A DNA stretch of 64,000 nt from Zopfochytrium polystomum (lineage: Eukaryota > Chytridiomycota > Chytridiomycetes > Chytridiales > Chytridiaceae): positions 310,001 to 374,000 of the forward strand of contig JAIVFJ010000011.1 of NCBI GenBank assembly GCA_025765615.1, read 5' to 3'. The position numbers and the translations under genes were made by a program. Position 1 is the stretch's first letter; every line of letters starts with the position of its first letter. Positions 43,375 through 55,565 of the stretch are shown piece by piece. Below the pieces are notes generated by a model, which saw only the letters and a list, made by a program, of their open reading frames with translations, was not told the DNA's origin and did no database searches.

Positions 43375-46300
43375 ATGAGCGACCAGGCCGATGCCGACGA
43401 GGCAAGTGCACTTCTGACGCGTGTACTGCATGGGCTGCGCCTTCGTAGCGGCAGCACTCATCGTGTATATCCGTCCCCACTGGAATCCATCTCATTTTAT
43501 GGCCGGTGGACTAACACTCCCTTTTTGCGGTCTGTGGCAGATCCGTGCGAAACGTCTCGCCAAGATGAACGTTGTGGCATCCTCCGCAAACGCCTCCGGC
43601 TCAGGCGGCACTGCGGAAGCAGATCCCACCCCTCCTCGGCCGCGACCGAGCGTTCCGAAACAAGCTCCGTCCATTCAGCCTAAGCCTGTGATCAGAAGCG
43701 ATGCCATGGATGTCGATCAGCCAGTTAAGTTTTGCCGCCAGAGGGTACGAACATTCTTAGGCATTGTCTCTCCTAGGTGGCATCATCAAAGCCCTCTCCA
43801 ACCGTTTCCGCAGCGCAACGGCAGGCTAATCAGTTTCTTACCATGACATCGGACCGATGGGAACATCAAACTGTCGCGTTTATTCTTCAAGTTGATCTCG
43901 ACGTAAGCCGTCCCAGCCACTGCTCTTGCCTAACTTCAGGAACAGATCATTGCAGCGGAAGCGAAGGGTTATGCATTTCTCTCATCGTTGGTGGAGGATT
44001 TGGTCGGAGAAGGGATAACTGAGCTACAACTCTCCGCAAGCCTGGCAGACCGAGCCCTCCATTCTAGGCTGTCGCTGCCTGAAAACGCCCAACCCTCTGC
44101 CACTCCCCTCTTCGACTACCTTCTGTCGGCTTGGAAGCGGTGCGGAGACGCGAAAAGGAAGATCCAGCAGATTCAAGAAAAGTCGAGTGGGTTGCTGGCT
44201 CCGGCGGAGGGAGCAAGAATGGTGGCTCTGGTTACAGAGCGTTGTGGCGTCATCGACACTGTGAGGGGACTTATAGTCAGTTATGCGGGTTTCGTCATCC
44301 TTCCAGATATGGCAGACAGCTTTCCTCAGCGGCAGGAGTACGGGATTTTCTGCTTGCCGTTCGACACATTAACGACTTTTCTTTCTTCTGCCAGTATCTT
44401 GGTTCAAGGACCGGGATACCTGGCGCAGAAACTATCCGCCGACGCTTTCGAATCCGAGGACTTATTTCCGCAAGCTTTCATGGATGAATTTACAAAACGA
44501 TTTGACGGCGATGGGTTGAGCGACGTAAGTGAATTCCGTTATTCTTACAATGAACGAAACTTAATGGAACTCCCTAGATTATTGGATCTTTGGTGAACAA
44601 TATTGTTGGCAGCATGCGATTCCAAAACATTACCACTGACTATATGGCGCCGATTAGGGTGTGTTAGGTCGATGGAGACGTATCTATTCTAACTCTTGAA
44701 TGGAAGGCCTTCTCTCGATTGATATCATCCAAAACTGTTTGTCAAATCATTGTTAAGCTACCAAATTGGTGTCCCGAAAACCTGAACGCAAGAACAGTTG
44801 AAATGCTGACGATTCTCGGCCCTTTCTTCGCAAAATCATCTGTATTCCCCGATCCTGAGGGTAAAATTGCGCAAGCCTACTTTTCGTCGGGAAATGCATT
44901 CTCGGACGGCCTTGGAGAAACAGATAATGAAGGCTCCCCGATCGGTTCAAGAAATTTGGGTGATGTTCGCAGTGCCCAATCAACATTAAGGGGGACGATT
45001 TTAAACGTTCAGGTAGGCTGAATGTCCATTCCAGATCATGGTTTGTTGATGAACGCGTTACATCAAGAGCGTTTTGTACAACCTTATTATGACAATAGTC
45101 AAAACTGGGCCCGAATGTAGGGAAGCGGTCCTGCACTTCCTATCCACTGCTATCTCTTTGAATCACCCACGAGGTCGAATGCAGGTGACTGCATTTTCTG
45201 ATGAGATGCGGACTATGAAACCATATTTGTTGTTAGGTTGATCGCAAAACAGTAGCGACGGATGGATTTCTCTACAACGTCAACAAGCTATGTTTGAAGC
45301 TGTGCGATCCATTCCTCGATCCAATGTTCTCCAAAGTTCACTTAATTGAGCCAACGTACTTTCTACGTCAATCTCATCGCCTTACATTGCCTACCGGTAC
45401 GACCTTGCTGAACGCAGACACTGAAACCCTGGACGCCGAGATAAGGGAATACGCTGCAAAAAATCCCACTTTAGCGAGCCCGAACTTCATATCAGATGTT
45501 TTCGCTCTGACACTGGGAAGCCACCACTTTGGGCTAATGAGCGTGGTTCGATACTACGGTGCTGTTGTGAAAGAGATTTCGGAGATGCGAAAGGAAATGG
45601 AGCGGATGAAGGCAGAGCGAGACTCCGGAGCGTGGTCGCGAACACCGGATGGACCTATCCGGGAAATGGGATATAAGCGACTTTTGGTGAGAGTTGAGAT
45701 TGAGCCTTCCTCCAAAAAGACTTTTCTCATTCAGACCCCATTTATTTCACCCACAGGCGCAGATGGATGTCTTCATATCTCACAAACTGCTTCTTGATAC
45801 GTCACTCTTCGACCGAGCGGGAGTTGACCACTCTTTACGATTTTACAACCTCGTAATGGTTTGGCTATTGCGAGTTATTATGATCGGATCTGGGTCTCTG
45901 GCGTCTGGCTCGACGACTCCCGACAGAGTGTCCTGGGAATCTCTTGTCCGTGGAAACACCCAAGGCCTGCAAATAGTTCCTTTACCGGCGAATGTGCCCG
46001 CTTCGTTTGCAACGCTCCCAGAGTGGATATTGGAGGATCTTATCGAATTCTATCTCTTCATTTCCAGGTGAATTGCAGGACTACGAACAGATTCTTGTTA
46101 ACGTGTACTGTAGATACAAGCCAATCTACTTCGAAGGCCAGCCTCGGGACGAGTTTCTGACATTTAGCATAGCGCTCCTTAAGAGCACTTCCTATGTCAA
46201 GAATCCTCACCTGAAGAGCAAACTCGTCGAGGTCTTCGTTCATCAACTTTCGATAATGATAGGCTGATTTTCCGGCAGATCATGTTTTTTTTTCACGCTA

Positions 46301-47853
46301 CCCCCTCTATCGCACACCAAGAGGCGATCCAACTGGGCCCCGCTTGGATCTGGTTTTTTCAACTCACCCTCTTTCGAAACAGTTCCTCGTGTCGGCCATG
46401 GTCAAATTTTATGTTGGTGAGACTTTTTAATTCTTTTGGTCCTTTATTAATTGGGCTTTCGGCAGAGGTGGAGAACACCGGGGTCTCCTCAGCGTTCTAC
46501 GATAAATTCAACATTCGATACAACATATCGCAAATTCTTAAGTCTGTATGGGATGACCATGATCATCGAGCAAAAGTGATTGCCGAAAGCAAGTGGGTAC
46601 TTATTGATACGGCAGCATATTGTTGAAAGCGCAAATCTACCTTTCCCTCTACTTCAGAAACACCGACCAGTTTGTGAAGTTTGTGAATTTGCTAATGAAC
46701 GACACGACATATCTGCTGGACGAGAGCTTGACGAAACTGGCGGATATCCACAAGATTCAGGATGAGATGGCGAATGTGGAGGCCTGGAACGCAACACCTC
46801 AGGTGAGTTCTGTGAACCTTCGTGGATAAGCCCATTGAGATACTGTGTCAAAGAACACACGAGAAGAGCGTGAATCGTCTTTACGACAGTACGAACGAAT
46901 GGCGCAATCATATGTGGCGCTGGGAAACGAGACTGTTCACATGTTCCAGTACCTAACAGCCGTGGAGGAAATTGTGACGCCATTCATGGCACCGTATATC
47001 GTCGAACGATTGGCCGCAATGCTGGACTTCAATCTCGCGGCTTTGGTTGGGCCGCGATGTACTGAACTTAAGGTAATGGTGCTGCTGCTGTCTCTCGCAT
47101 TGAACCAGGGTCGTATTTTCGTTAGGTCAAAAATCCAGAGAAATATGGCTTCGACCCGAAGAAATTGCTCTCGAAAATCATCGATATTTTTTTAAATTTG
47201 TCTCACCGCATCGAATTCGTCGAGGCCGTTTCTCGCGATGGGCGGTCGTATAAGAAAGAAATTTTCCAAAGGGCTGTTGAAATTTCCACGCGCTTCGCGC
47301 TAAAGAATGCTGTCAGTGCCCCATCGCATAAACTTGACTAACTTCTACCGTCTATGCTGGTTAATGGATAGATGGAGATTCAGAACCTTCAAGATTTTGT
47401 TCAGAAAGTGGAACACACCATAACGAACGCTAGAGAATCGGAGGAGGAACTAGGAGACGCTCCAGACGAATTTTTGGGTAGGCACAGCTGATTGATTGCC
47501 ACAGATACTCGGCTGCGGTTTTTTAATTCTATTTAACTTCAACTTTGCGCTGCCGCTTGCAGACCCGCTACTCGCAACTATTATGGAAGACCCTGTTGTT
47601 CTGCCGACATCGGGCATTACCATCGACAGATCGACAATCATTACGCAACTTCTGTCTTCGCCCATCGATCCGTTCAACCGGAAACCCTTGACTATAGACA
47701 TGGTTGTTCCCAGTGAGTTTCCAGGATGCCAAAGAATCTGTGGGTTGCTGCTAACACACATCGCTCACGATGCCTTCGATTCACTGTGAAGACACGGAAC
47801 TCAAGCAGCGCATCGAGGAATGGAAACGGTCCGTTCGGACAAGGCCCAACTGA
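43375..47853 (+). CDS. UFD2: Ubiquitin conjugation factor E4 (Ufd2/UBE4), U-box
   Basis: About 18 exons: 43375-43422, 43541-43723, 43777-43902, 43940-44524, 44578-44658, 44707-45012, 45068-45184, 45237-45686, 45757-46067, 46114-46237, 46279-46416, 46466-46592, 46658-46802, 46854-47072, 47126-47311, 47372-47477, 47563-47712 and 47792-47853. They encode about 1,154 residues. The N-terminus has IRAKRLAK. The Ufd2 core shows LGPFFAKSSVF, GFLYNVNKLCLKLCDPFLD, PEWILEDLIEFYLFIS, YVKNPHLKSKLVEVF, VENTGVSSAFYDKFNIRYNI and FVNLLMNDTTYLLDESL. The C-terminal U-box reads IMEDPVVLPTSGITIDRSTI...SPIDPFNRKPLTIDMVVP. It elongates ubiquitin chains with Cdc48/p97 partners. The frame closes only with one extra T in the T9 run at 46285-46293, so an assembly error or a real frameshift lies there. 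Confidence 0.88.
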
Positions 47854-48105
47854 GGAGCGCTTGGACCGCCTTGGGATGAAGAAGAAGAAGAAGAAGAAGA
47901 AGAAGAGAACTGGAGACATCGACCTTTTGGAAGTCACCCTCCCAAGTGTCTGTTTGTTTGCTGCCCTGTCCGCTTCCCCTCGCTTTCTGTTTCTTCCGCG
48001 TGGTGGAAAGAAAGCCTGTCCGTCCGTCCGAACCGGGTGGCTCTGCAGCAGAAAAATCGAATAAAGAACGGTGAAAAACCACTTCGATTGTTTTTGTTTG
48101 AGAAC

Positions 48106-48136
<31 letters not shown>

Positions 48137-48163
48137 AACAGACGAAGAGCGCGACGGCAAACC
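47854..48163 (+). other. UFD2-dUTPase intergenic region
   Basis: 310 bp with two GAA/AAG microsatellite patches (47879-47906 and 48106-48137). It serves as UFD2 3' region and dUTPase promoter/leader. No other gene. Confidence 0.5.
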
Positions 48164-48613
48164 ATGACCGCCAGCAGCAGCAGCAACGACGGCAACAACA
48201 ACAATAACAACAACAACAACAACAACGGCATCGCCACTGCAGCAGCATTGGCACGCGGCGGGGCTGACGCGGCTACCGTGCCATCATCATCATCATCATC
48301 ATCATCGGCGGCCACCACGCCGCTGCGCAAGCGCCAGCTCGACGATCCTGCCGCCCTCAAGGTCAAGCTGCTGAGCGACAGGGCGCGACTGCCCACGCGT
48401 GGGTCGGCGGGCGCTGCCGGGTACGATCTGTACAGGTGAGTTGAGTAGAGAACTTTCCTGTTGAGCGGAAGCGCACGCGCACACGTTATCGGACACAAGG
48501 GCATATGCAGTTGCGCAAGTCCACACAAATATCTTCTTCATGCGCATGCTATGCCCACGGCGTGGTATAGCACGCAAGAGGCATACGCGCACAGACGCAC
48601 ATAAACAGAAACA

Positions 48614-48652
<39 letters not shown>

Positions 48653-49130
48653 TGGTCGGACCCTTTGAGCACATGCACTGAAGACGCACTTTCTCGCCAC
48701 ACGCACACAATCATTTATGGATGCTTTGCAAACCAATTAACTCCCCAAAAAAAAAAAAAAAAAAAAAAAAACCCCCGCCAGCGCCGTCACCACCACGATC
48801 CCGCCGCACAGCCGCAGCGTGGTAGCCACCGACATATCGGTAGCGATTCCAGCGGGTACGTACGGGCGGGTCGCGCCGCGGTCGGGCCTGGCGGTAAAGC
48901 ACTTTATCGACGTCGGCGCCGGGGTGGTCGACAGCGACTACCGCGGCCCGCTCGGGGTGGTGCTGTTCAATTTTGGCGGCGTGCCGTTTGACGTGCAGCA
49001 GGGCGACCGCATTGCGCAGCTGATTCTGGAAAAGTACCTGGTGGCTGACGCCGTGGTTGTCGACGAGCTGGACGACACGGAGAGGGGCGACGGCGGGTTT
49101 GGGTCGACGGGTGTGCGCGGCGGCAATTGA
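48164..49130 (+). CDS. DUT: dUTPase (dUTP diphosphatase)
   Basis: Two exons, 48164-48435 and 48782-49130, give 206 residues. All five trimeric-dUTPase motifs are present: I AGYDLY (split by the intron), [45 protein letters not shown] and [11 protein letters not shown]. The enzyme hydrolyses dUTP to dUMP and pyrophosphate, keeping uracil out of DNA. The N-terminal about 70 residues are a low-complexity extension with Asn11 and Ser8 runs encoded by AAC and TCA repeats. The 346-nt intron is long for this locus and holds an (AC)16 microsatellite plus an A23 run 10 nt before its AG. Confidence 0.93.
48617..48649 (+). repeat. (AC)n microsatellite in dUTPase intron
   Basis: About 16 CA/AC units within the intron, preceded by ACA-rich DNA. 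Confidence 0.9.
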
Positions 49131-49880
49131 CTGATGGATGTGCCGAGGCGTTTGTTGCGTTGGTCGTTTCTGGTTTGTGGCGACGGGGAGGAAAGGGGAC
49201 GGAAGAGTCGGGAGGAGATAAAATACAAACAAAGGACACTTCAACAATTCCATGTGCATTCGAGAGAAGTTTGTGGCAGCCGTGTATCCCTCCTTCCCTT
49301 CCACTACCACTGCTGAGAAGGAGGAACAAAAATAGCAAATCTCTGTTGGAAGAGGAGACAAGCACGACGAAAACAAATCTACAAATCTGCACCGGAGAGA
49401 GTTCCTCGACCCCTCGGTGGGTGCGTGCACCGAAGAATTTTTCACTGAACATTTAAATACTAACTACTAATAACGGATTGGATTTGGATGTTTTTGGCGT
49501 TTATATACCGGGAAAGTGCCCCAAAAGTGGCCCAACCGCCTGCCGCTGCCGCGCTGTGGACCCACTCACTGGTCGGAGGCACCAAAGATTGCTGGACACA
49601 CGCACGAAAAAGAATGAGAGAGAGTGATAGAGAGCGAGGGAGACCAAAACGAAAAAGGAACCAAAACAGAAAAAGGAAAAGAAAAAAAAAAAAAAAAAAA
49701 AAAAGAGGTCTGCTACCGAAAACAAAAAAAAAAAAAAAAAACGAACGAACAAAGAGGAATAGGAAGAGAAAGAGAGACAGCGTACAAGAGAGAAGAGAGC
49801 GTCCTGTCTGTCTCGGGTCAGGTCGGGTGCCCGGCCCTGTCAGTTCCAACCAACAACCCAACCAATCCCTCCATCCCCGC
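49131..49880. other. Convergent intergenic region with A-rich tracts
   Basis: The 3' ends of dUTPase (+) and the FAD monooxygenase (-) face each other. The gap holds A-rich stretches (about 49681-49704 and 49724-49741) and GAGA-type low complexity. Long frames here are composition artefacts. Confidence 0.5.
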
Positions 49881-51611
49881 TCACAGCTTCGAGGCCTGCT
49901 TCGCAGATGCCTTGGCCTTTCTCGCGCGGTCCCACGTGGCCAGGACCAGCGCGTCGCCGGGCCTCTCTCGCTTGCCAATGGCCCACCAGTTGTCCAGCTC
50001 CTTCTGCGCGTTCTCAAAGATGCCGCGCACGGCCGGGTCGCGCGACTTGGCGTACTCGGCAAGCACCGTCTGCGCGTCCTTGCCCGAGAGAAGCCCCTCC
50101 CGCAGCGCGAACCCGATCTGCGCTCCGTCCTCGATCGACGTGACCGCGCCGCGCCCGAGGTACGGGATCACCGCGTGCGCGGCGTCGCCGATGAGCAGCA
50201 CGCGGTGGTGGAAGGTTTTGGGAATAGGTTGCAAGCATTTGATGCTGACAGTGCCAGAGATGGACGCTGGTTTTTAGCATCGGGGAAAGAAGGGAAAAAA
50301 ACCAAAAAATAAAAAAAAAACAAAAAGGGGCACCAACCGCCAGAGAGGGTAGCCCGAGTTCACGGCATACTCAAAGCCCTTTGCGAGCTCGGGATGCGCG
50401 GCGTGGTCCTTGACACACATGTCGATTGCAATCTGCCTCAGTTTCTCGAACGGCGTCTTTTCGAGCGACTGGCCGATGGGGAGGTTCTTCTCCTCCCACT
50501 CCTTCTTCAACTCCAAAAAGATGCAGTAGTCGCCGTTGTGCAGCGGGAAGAAGCCCGCGCACGACTCGTACGACAGGCTCGTGAGGCTGACACCGGTGGT
50601 GGACATGGTGCGCAGCTTGTTGGAAAGCGGGTCGTTGGCGGTCTTTGGGACGCTGGCGTACAGGTAGATGGAGCCAACGTCGGTGACGGTGGGGTGTGCG
50701 TTGGGATAGAAGGAGTACCGAAACTGGGAGTATATACCATCTTGAAAGTGTTTTTTTTTTTTTTTTTTTAGGTGTTGTTTTCGATTTTTGTTTGTTAGTG
50801 AGTGTGGCGGGTCATGTGAGTGGGGGAATTCGCGGAGATTGAAAAGAAATCTGGGAAATCCATTGCATGGGTCGGTCATCTGCCTGTCTCACCCTGTCAC
50901 AGCCACTCCAGTCTCGCACCCTTCTTCACTCACCTCCCGCAATGATAAAGTCACCCCGCGAGACTGATCCGTCGGTGAACTCGACCTCGCAGCCGTCGTC
51001 CCACTGACGCCAGCCCTTGACCTGCTTGCCGTACTGGATCTTCCCCTTTGGCAGCGTGTTTGCCATTGCCTCGAGCAGAGCGGCGCGGCGGACCTGCGGT
51101 ATGTAGCGGCCCTCGTCGGAGCCGGGCGGCACGATGCGCTGCCAAATGTGGGCACCGTCGCCGTACACGTAGCGGACCTGGGACAGCGGCACGACGACAG
51201 GAGCGATGGCCTCCGAGATGCCCATGCCCCTGTCGCCAAGACTGACTCCCACCGCTCTTTGCTGCCGCTGTGGGATTTGATTGGGATGGAGTGGGGGATA
51301 GTCAGAATTGGTGTGTGTGTGTGTGTGTGTGTTTTGTGTGTTGAACACGATGCGACGCGTGCACATTGCGAGAGCAGTCACCAACAGTGTACTACTACTT
51401 ACAGGGCGAGGGAATACTGCACGCCCGTGTGCTCGCTGATGTGTGCTTTCATTTCGTACACGTCGTACTCGACGGGCGGCAGCCTGCCGTCGTCCTCGCC
51501 GAGCACCTGCAGGTGGCGGCGGATGGACGACGCGGCGGCGAGGCCGCCGGGGCCGGCGCCGATGATGATGAAGCGAATGGGCTTGCGGTTGTCTGCTGAC
51601 GATGAAGACAT
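49881..51611 (-). CDS. FAD-dependent monooxygenase (PHBH/salicylate-hydroxylase type)
   Basis: Four exons, 51611-51403, 51256-50934, 50740-50338 and 50244-49881, encode 432 residues with exact frame closure. The N-terminal dinucleotide fold is IIGAGPGGLAAASSIRRHL (GxGxxG, residues about 15-33). A DGIYSQFRYSF block (the 'DG' motif) follows, and VLLIGDAAHAVIPYLGRGA is the second FAD motif with the GD box. This layout is that of class A flavoprotein hydroxylases using NAD(P)H and O2 on aromatic or similar substrates; the substrate is unknown. No membrane segment. Introns contain an (AC)n tract (first) and an A18-type run next to the splice acceptor (second). An 84-bp (GA)n lies just upstream of the start. 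Confidence 0.85.
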
Positions 51612-51632
51612 TTGGGCTTGGTTGTTTAAGAG

Positions 51633-51636
<4 letters not shown>

Positions 51637-51720
<84 letters not shown>
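51637..51720. repeat. (GA)42 microsatellite in FAD-monooxygenase leader
   Basis: Uninterrupted AG/GA repeat starting 26 bp upstream of the FAD monooxygenase ATG (minus strand), so it lies in the 5' leader or core promoter, where it reads as (CT)n on the coding strand. Confidence 0.95.
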
Positions 51721-51723
<3 letters not shown>

Positions 51724-52130
51724 CAGAATGAGAGAATGAGAGAAGCACAGAAACCACACTGCAAAAAATCCCCTTTTAAATACTCGAGAGCAGGCGACAA
51801 ACCGGCCGAGACCGAGCATCATCCATCCACCCAACTACCACGGATTTCTGGAAACCTTTTTTTTTTTTTCGGAAAACGGTTTTGCAAAAGAACAGAACAC
51901 ACACACACACACACACTCTCGTCTCACACAGTGCCACACTTCAAAAAAGGCAAAAAAAAGTTAAAAGAAAAAAAAAAGAAAAAGAAAAAAGAAAAAAAGA
52001 AGAAAAAAAAAGGCGCACTCAGAAAGTGGAAGGCAAAACCAAAACACAAAAACAGCAACAAAGAACAAAAAAAACCAAACCAACCCATCCCTTTCCCTCC
52101 CATCCCACCATGATCCGCAGTTCAACAAAA
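51721..52130. other. Low-complexity gap between two minus-strand genes
   Basis: Short (CA)n at about 51899-51916 and A-rich runs at about 51952-52012. No gene. Confidence 0.6.
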
Positions 52131-55013
52131 TTAGCGCCTGTCCGGGCAGTCCACTTCGCCGTGCGAAAACTTGTTGCACGTCATGCACGCGTGGCGATAC
52201 CAGCATCGTTGCCCGTGGACGCACTTGCCCGTCTCGTTGAACGAAAAGCACGGCTTCGACTTGTCAGTGCGGTCCACCCGCTCTGAACCTCGACCGGAGC
52301 CCCCGCCACCGCCGCCTCCGGCCGCTGCCGCGGCTCCGTCACGGTCACGCTCGCGCTCCCGATCGCGGTCCCGCGGCTCCCTTTCCCGGTCGCGCTCCCG
52401 TTCTCGTTCTCGGTCTGAACGCTCCATCCCACGGTCTCCTCGCTCGGCGCGGTCCCCTCGGTCCCGGGGGTCCCTCTCACGCTCACCATCTCGATCCCGT
52501 CTGCTTTCACCGGCAGAGAAATGCTGCCCGCCGCTGCCTCTTTCCACACCTTCGCCAGAACCGTCATCCCTGGCCCGCTCACCCCTCCCACGATAGACAT
52601 CCCGCCGACCTACTGGGCGATCCGATACTCCGCGACCCCCCTGGTCACCCGGGAAAGCCACCGAGGACCGTTCATCTCCCCCAAAAGTAGTCGAACGCCG
52701 GCCTTTGTCCGATTGCTGCGTGCTGGAATATCGATCCTCTATACGATCTCTGTGTCGAGAGGCTTCATCTGTAGGCGGTGGTGGTGGCGGTGGAGGGGGC
52801 GGCGGCATGTGCGCCGTGCCTGAATATCCGCTGCGGTAATTGTCACTGCTCGAGTGGTTTGCACTGGAGTTACCATGGCCACCATCGTCTTGCTCCCACC
52901 CTCGACTACGAGAGGAGGAAATAGCGTACCGATCGCCGTCCGCTCTACCGCTGGCGGAGTCTGTCTTCAGTCGCTTGGCCGAACCCGACGTGCTTTCATA
53001 CTCCCTGTCTCCTCGCCGTCGAGAATCTTGCTCATACCGCCCTCCTAGAGGTTCCGAAGGGCTGGCATCTGCCATCGCATAGCTGTTTCTATTGATAGTG
53101 CGTCGGCCTCCACTGCTACGCGTATTGGTATCCGTTTCCAATCCGTCACCCCCACTTCGGGTTCGCTCGTGTGAACGATCTCGGGCACGTCCGTTTCCTG
53201 TCGCATCTGGCTCAACGTCGCGGTCCCCTCTAGATCTTCGCTTTCGCGATACCCCGTCATAACGATCTCCGGAATATCGATCCACACGACCTCCTTCTTC
53301 GCCCCCTGAGCGCTCCCAGCCGGAACGCCTTGCATCGGCTCCGGAGCCGAATTTGTTCTGGGCATTTGCCCCAGCACTGCCTCCACGTGGGTAGTCCTGA
53401 TGGTCTTGGCGGTTGTAAATCACCTTTCGGCGGTACAATTTGTAGATACGATCGTACTGCGGATTCTTCATGAACGATTCAAGCAAGCCCGGGCAATCCA
53501 GCACACTATGAGTCTCGTGGCAGTACATGCACTGGTGCCGCCGACCTTGAGTTTGTTTTTGATTGTTCGAGGGAGGCAAGGGACGTGGGGGTAGATGCGA
53601 GTGGGTTTCAGTATGTTGAGCGTCATTGAATTCTGAGCGTCGGAGAGGAGGGGAGTCCAATAGGGAAAGCCCATTTCTAAGATACAATAGATATATCTCA
53701 TGGCCATTCTCGGGAGTAATATTCATAGTCTAGGAATACTAATGTGATAAATACGTACGACAGTGTGGAGCGTGGCAGAAACTCATAGAGTTCCAGTTCA
53801 GACAAAACTCGTCAGATGCAAGTTTGATCTCAGGAGTCATCAGTGGGCAGCTTGTAAAAGGATGATCCGACAAACAATATATGCAAATATTGATCCGAAC
53901 ACACTTGTTCTCGCGACACTGGCTGCGATTGTAGTAAACGCATATGCAACCTTTCTGGTCGCATTCAAAATAACTGTGTCTGGAAGACCGGCAATAAGCA
54001 CATACGTGGTAATGGTCCTCGCCTGTTTCATCGCAAGGTCGTCCAAGATTGAACTCAAGACAAGGTTTAATATGGTCCAAATCCCCTTCGTCCCGAACAC
54101 TGATGCTCGAATTGTTCCTTTCGTCTTGAACGTCCTCTTTGTCGCGAGGAGAGCCATCCTCTTCCTCGGTATTGTCGTAGCCGTATCTGTTTTGCTCCTC
54201 GCCTTCGTAGCCACCATGGGAAATAGGGTTTTCGTCGTAGTCCGCCTCGTCGTTCGATCGATCGTCGTTCTCTTCAACGCGACGGGAGGGGTAGCCCTCC
54301 GCATCGTCTGCCTCGTTCGAGCTGCCTGCTGCCATTCTGACGGCCAAGCCTGAGCTGAGGTCCGACTGGAACTGGGTTGAACCCATCAGAGCCGTGCCAA
54401 GCTTTTCCACCTCTGCACTCAGCCGTTCGATGTCCTGATCGCTATCAGCCATTCGACGAATGAGAAGTTCGACCGCCTTTTCGGCACCAGCCCGTTTCGT
54501 CTCTTCCTCAGCCTTGTTCCTGCGAGCCTGTTCCAGCCTGTCTGACAGTTTTGCAATTTCATCCTCAATGCTGGCCAGCTTTGTCTCGCACTGCATAACT
54601 CGATTCTCGTGCTCTCGCTTTGCCTGTTCGTCTTTCTCGCGCCACCCAAGCAGCATTCGCAAATGTTCCGACCGCAGGTTCATTTGCGCCTTGATGGTAT
54701 CCAGAGAAATGGTGGCAGACGAGTTGATGGGACCAGGAGACTTTGCGCTCGGAGCGCTCGTGGATGAGGGACCCCACCCGCCCGTTCGCACACCCGCTTC
54801 GGCCATAGTTTTGGAGGAGGGAGATGCGTCGGGCGCTGAGTCTGACAAATCGTACTCGGTCGATTGTGGGTTGACCGCTCTGTGAGAGTCGCGCTCCACC
54901 ATCATGTCCGAATGAGCAGAGTCCGCCGACAACGCAGAGCTTGTCTTGTGATGGGAATCGGATTTGGAGCTGCGGGTTCGTCTGCTCTCGCGCGAATCCT
55001 TGCTGGAAGACAT
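52131..55013 (-). CDS. Protein with four tandem CCCH + CCHC zinc modules
   Basis: Exons 55013-53759 and 53545-52131 (213-nt intron) give 889 residues. Each module pairs a CCCH finger with a knuckle: (1) CLEFNLGRPC...HYHVCAYCRSSRHSYFEC; (2) CVYYNRSQCRENKC...NICIYCLSDHPFTSC; (3) FCLNWNSMSFCHAPHC then HQCMYCHETHSVLDC, joined only by splicing; (4) CFSFNETGKCVHGQRCWYRHACMTC...HGEVDC at the extreme C-terminus. A coiled coil (about residues 120-200, 'LASIEDEIAKLSDRLEQ') precedes module 1. A long Arg/Asp/Glu/Ser-rich RD/RS-like region with a Pro9 stretch separates modules 3 and 4. The composition resembles mRNA-processing factors, and single-stranded RNA binding is a reasonable guess. I do not know a named family with this exact array. 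Confidence 0.75.
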
Positions 55014-55322
55014 TGGGGGGGGGGAGGTTAGGAAGAGGGAGTTTGGTGCGGCGACCCAGCACAGGAAGTTCGTCAGCACTGCGGAAAGGAGAAGGGTCAG
55101 GTTCCACCGACAAGGTGGGGGGAAGCCCGCAGCTGCTCCTTCTTCACCGCTTCATTTCCCAGCGAGCCGCGGAAAAGAGAGAGCGGATCAGTAAAACGGG
55201 AGGAGGGGGAGAAGGAGGAGGAGGAGGAGGAGGAGGTAGAAGGAGAGCGATGGGATTTCGCGAGGTGCACTCAGCTGCCCCCCAAACCACAAGCGTCTAG
55301 TTCCCACCCCCCGTTGTTGGCT

Positions 55323-55375
<53 letters not shown>

Positions 55376-55479
55376 TCGTTGATTTTCCTCTTCTTTTTGT
55401 TTTACTTTGACTTTCTTCTTGTTTTTCTTCTCTCGCCTTTTTCTTTTTTCTCTTCAATTCTTTTCTTCTTTCTTTTCTC

Positions 55480-55512
<33 letters not shown>

Positions 55513-55565
55513 TCCCCCCTCCACATCCAAGGATGATTGAGCCAAGTGCTATAATAATAATATGT
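55014..55565. other. Promoter region of the zinc protein; microsatellites
   Basis: Contains a GGA-rich patch (55199-55243), a (GT)n at 55329-55373 and a long T-rich tract ending in about T23 (55490-55513). It is shared by the leader of the zinc-module gene and the 3' end of the next minus-strand gene. Confidence 0.55.

Noticed and set aside
47692..48528. Minus-strand frame of 278 codons opposite UFD2/dUTPase
   Set aside because: Composed of Leu/Asp/Phe runs from AAG and TCA repeats and antisense to the U-box and dUTPase N-terminus.
49488..50312. Plus-strand Lys/Arg-rich frame of 274 codons
   Set aside because: Derived from A-rich low complexity and antisense to the last FAD-monooxygenase exon.
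51148..52113. Plus-strand 321-codon frame with (RE)n run
   Set aside because: The run is just the translation of the (GA)n microsatellite and the rest is antisense to the FAD monooxygenase.
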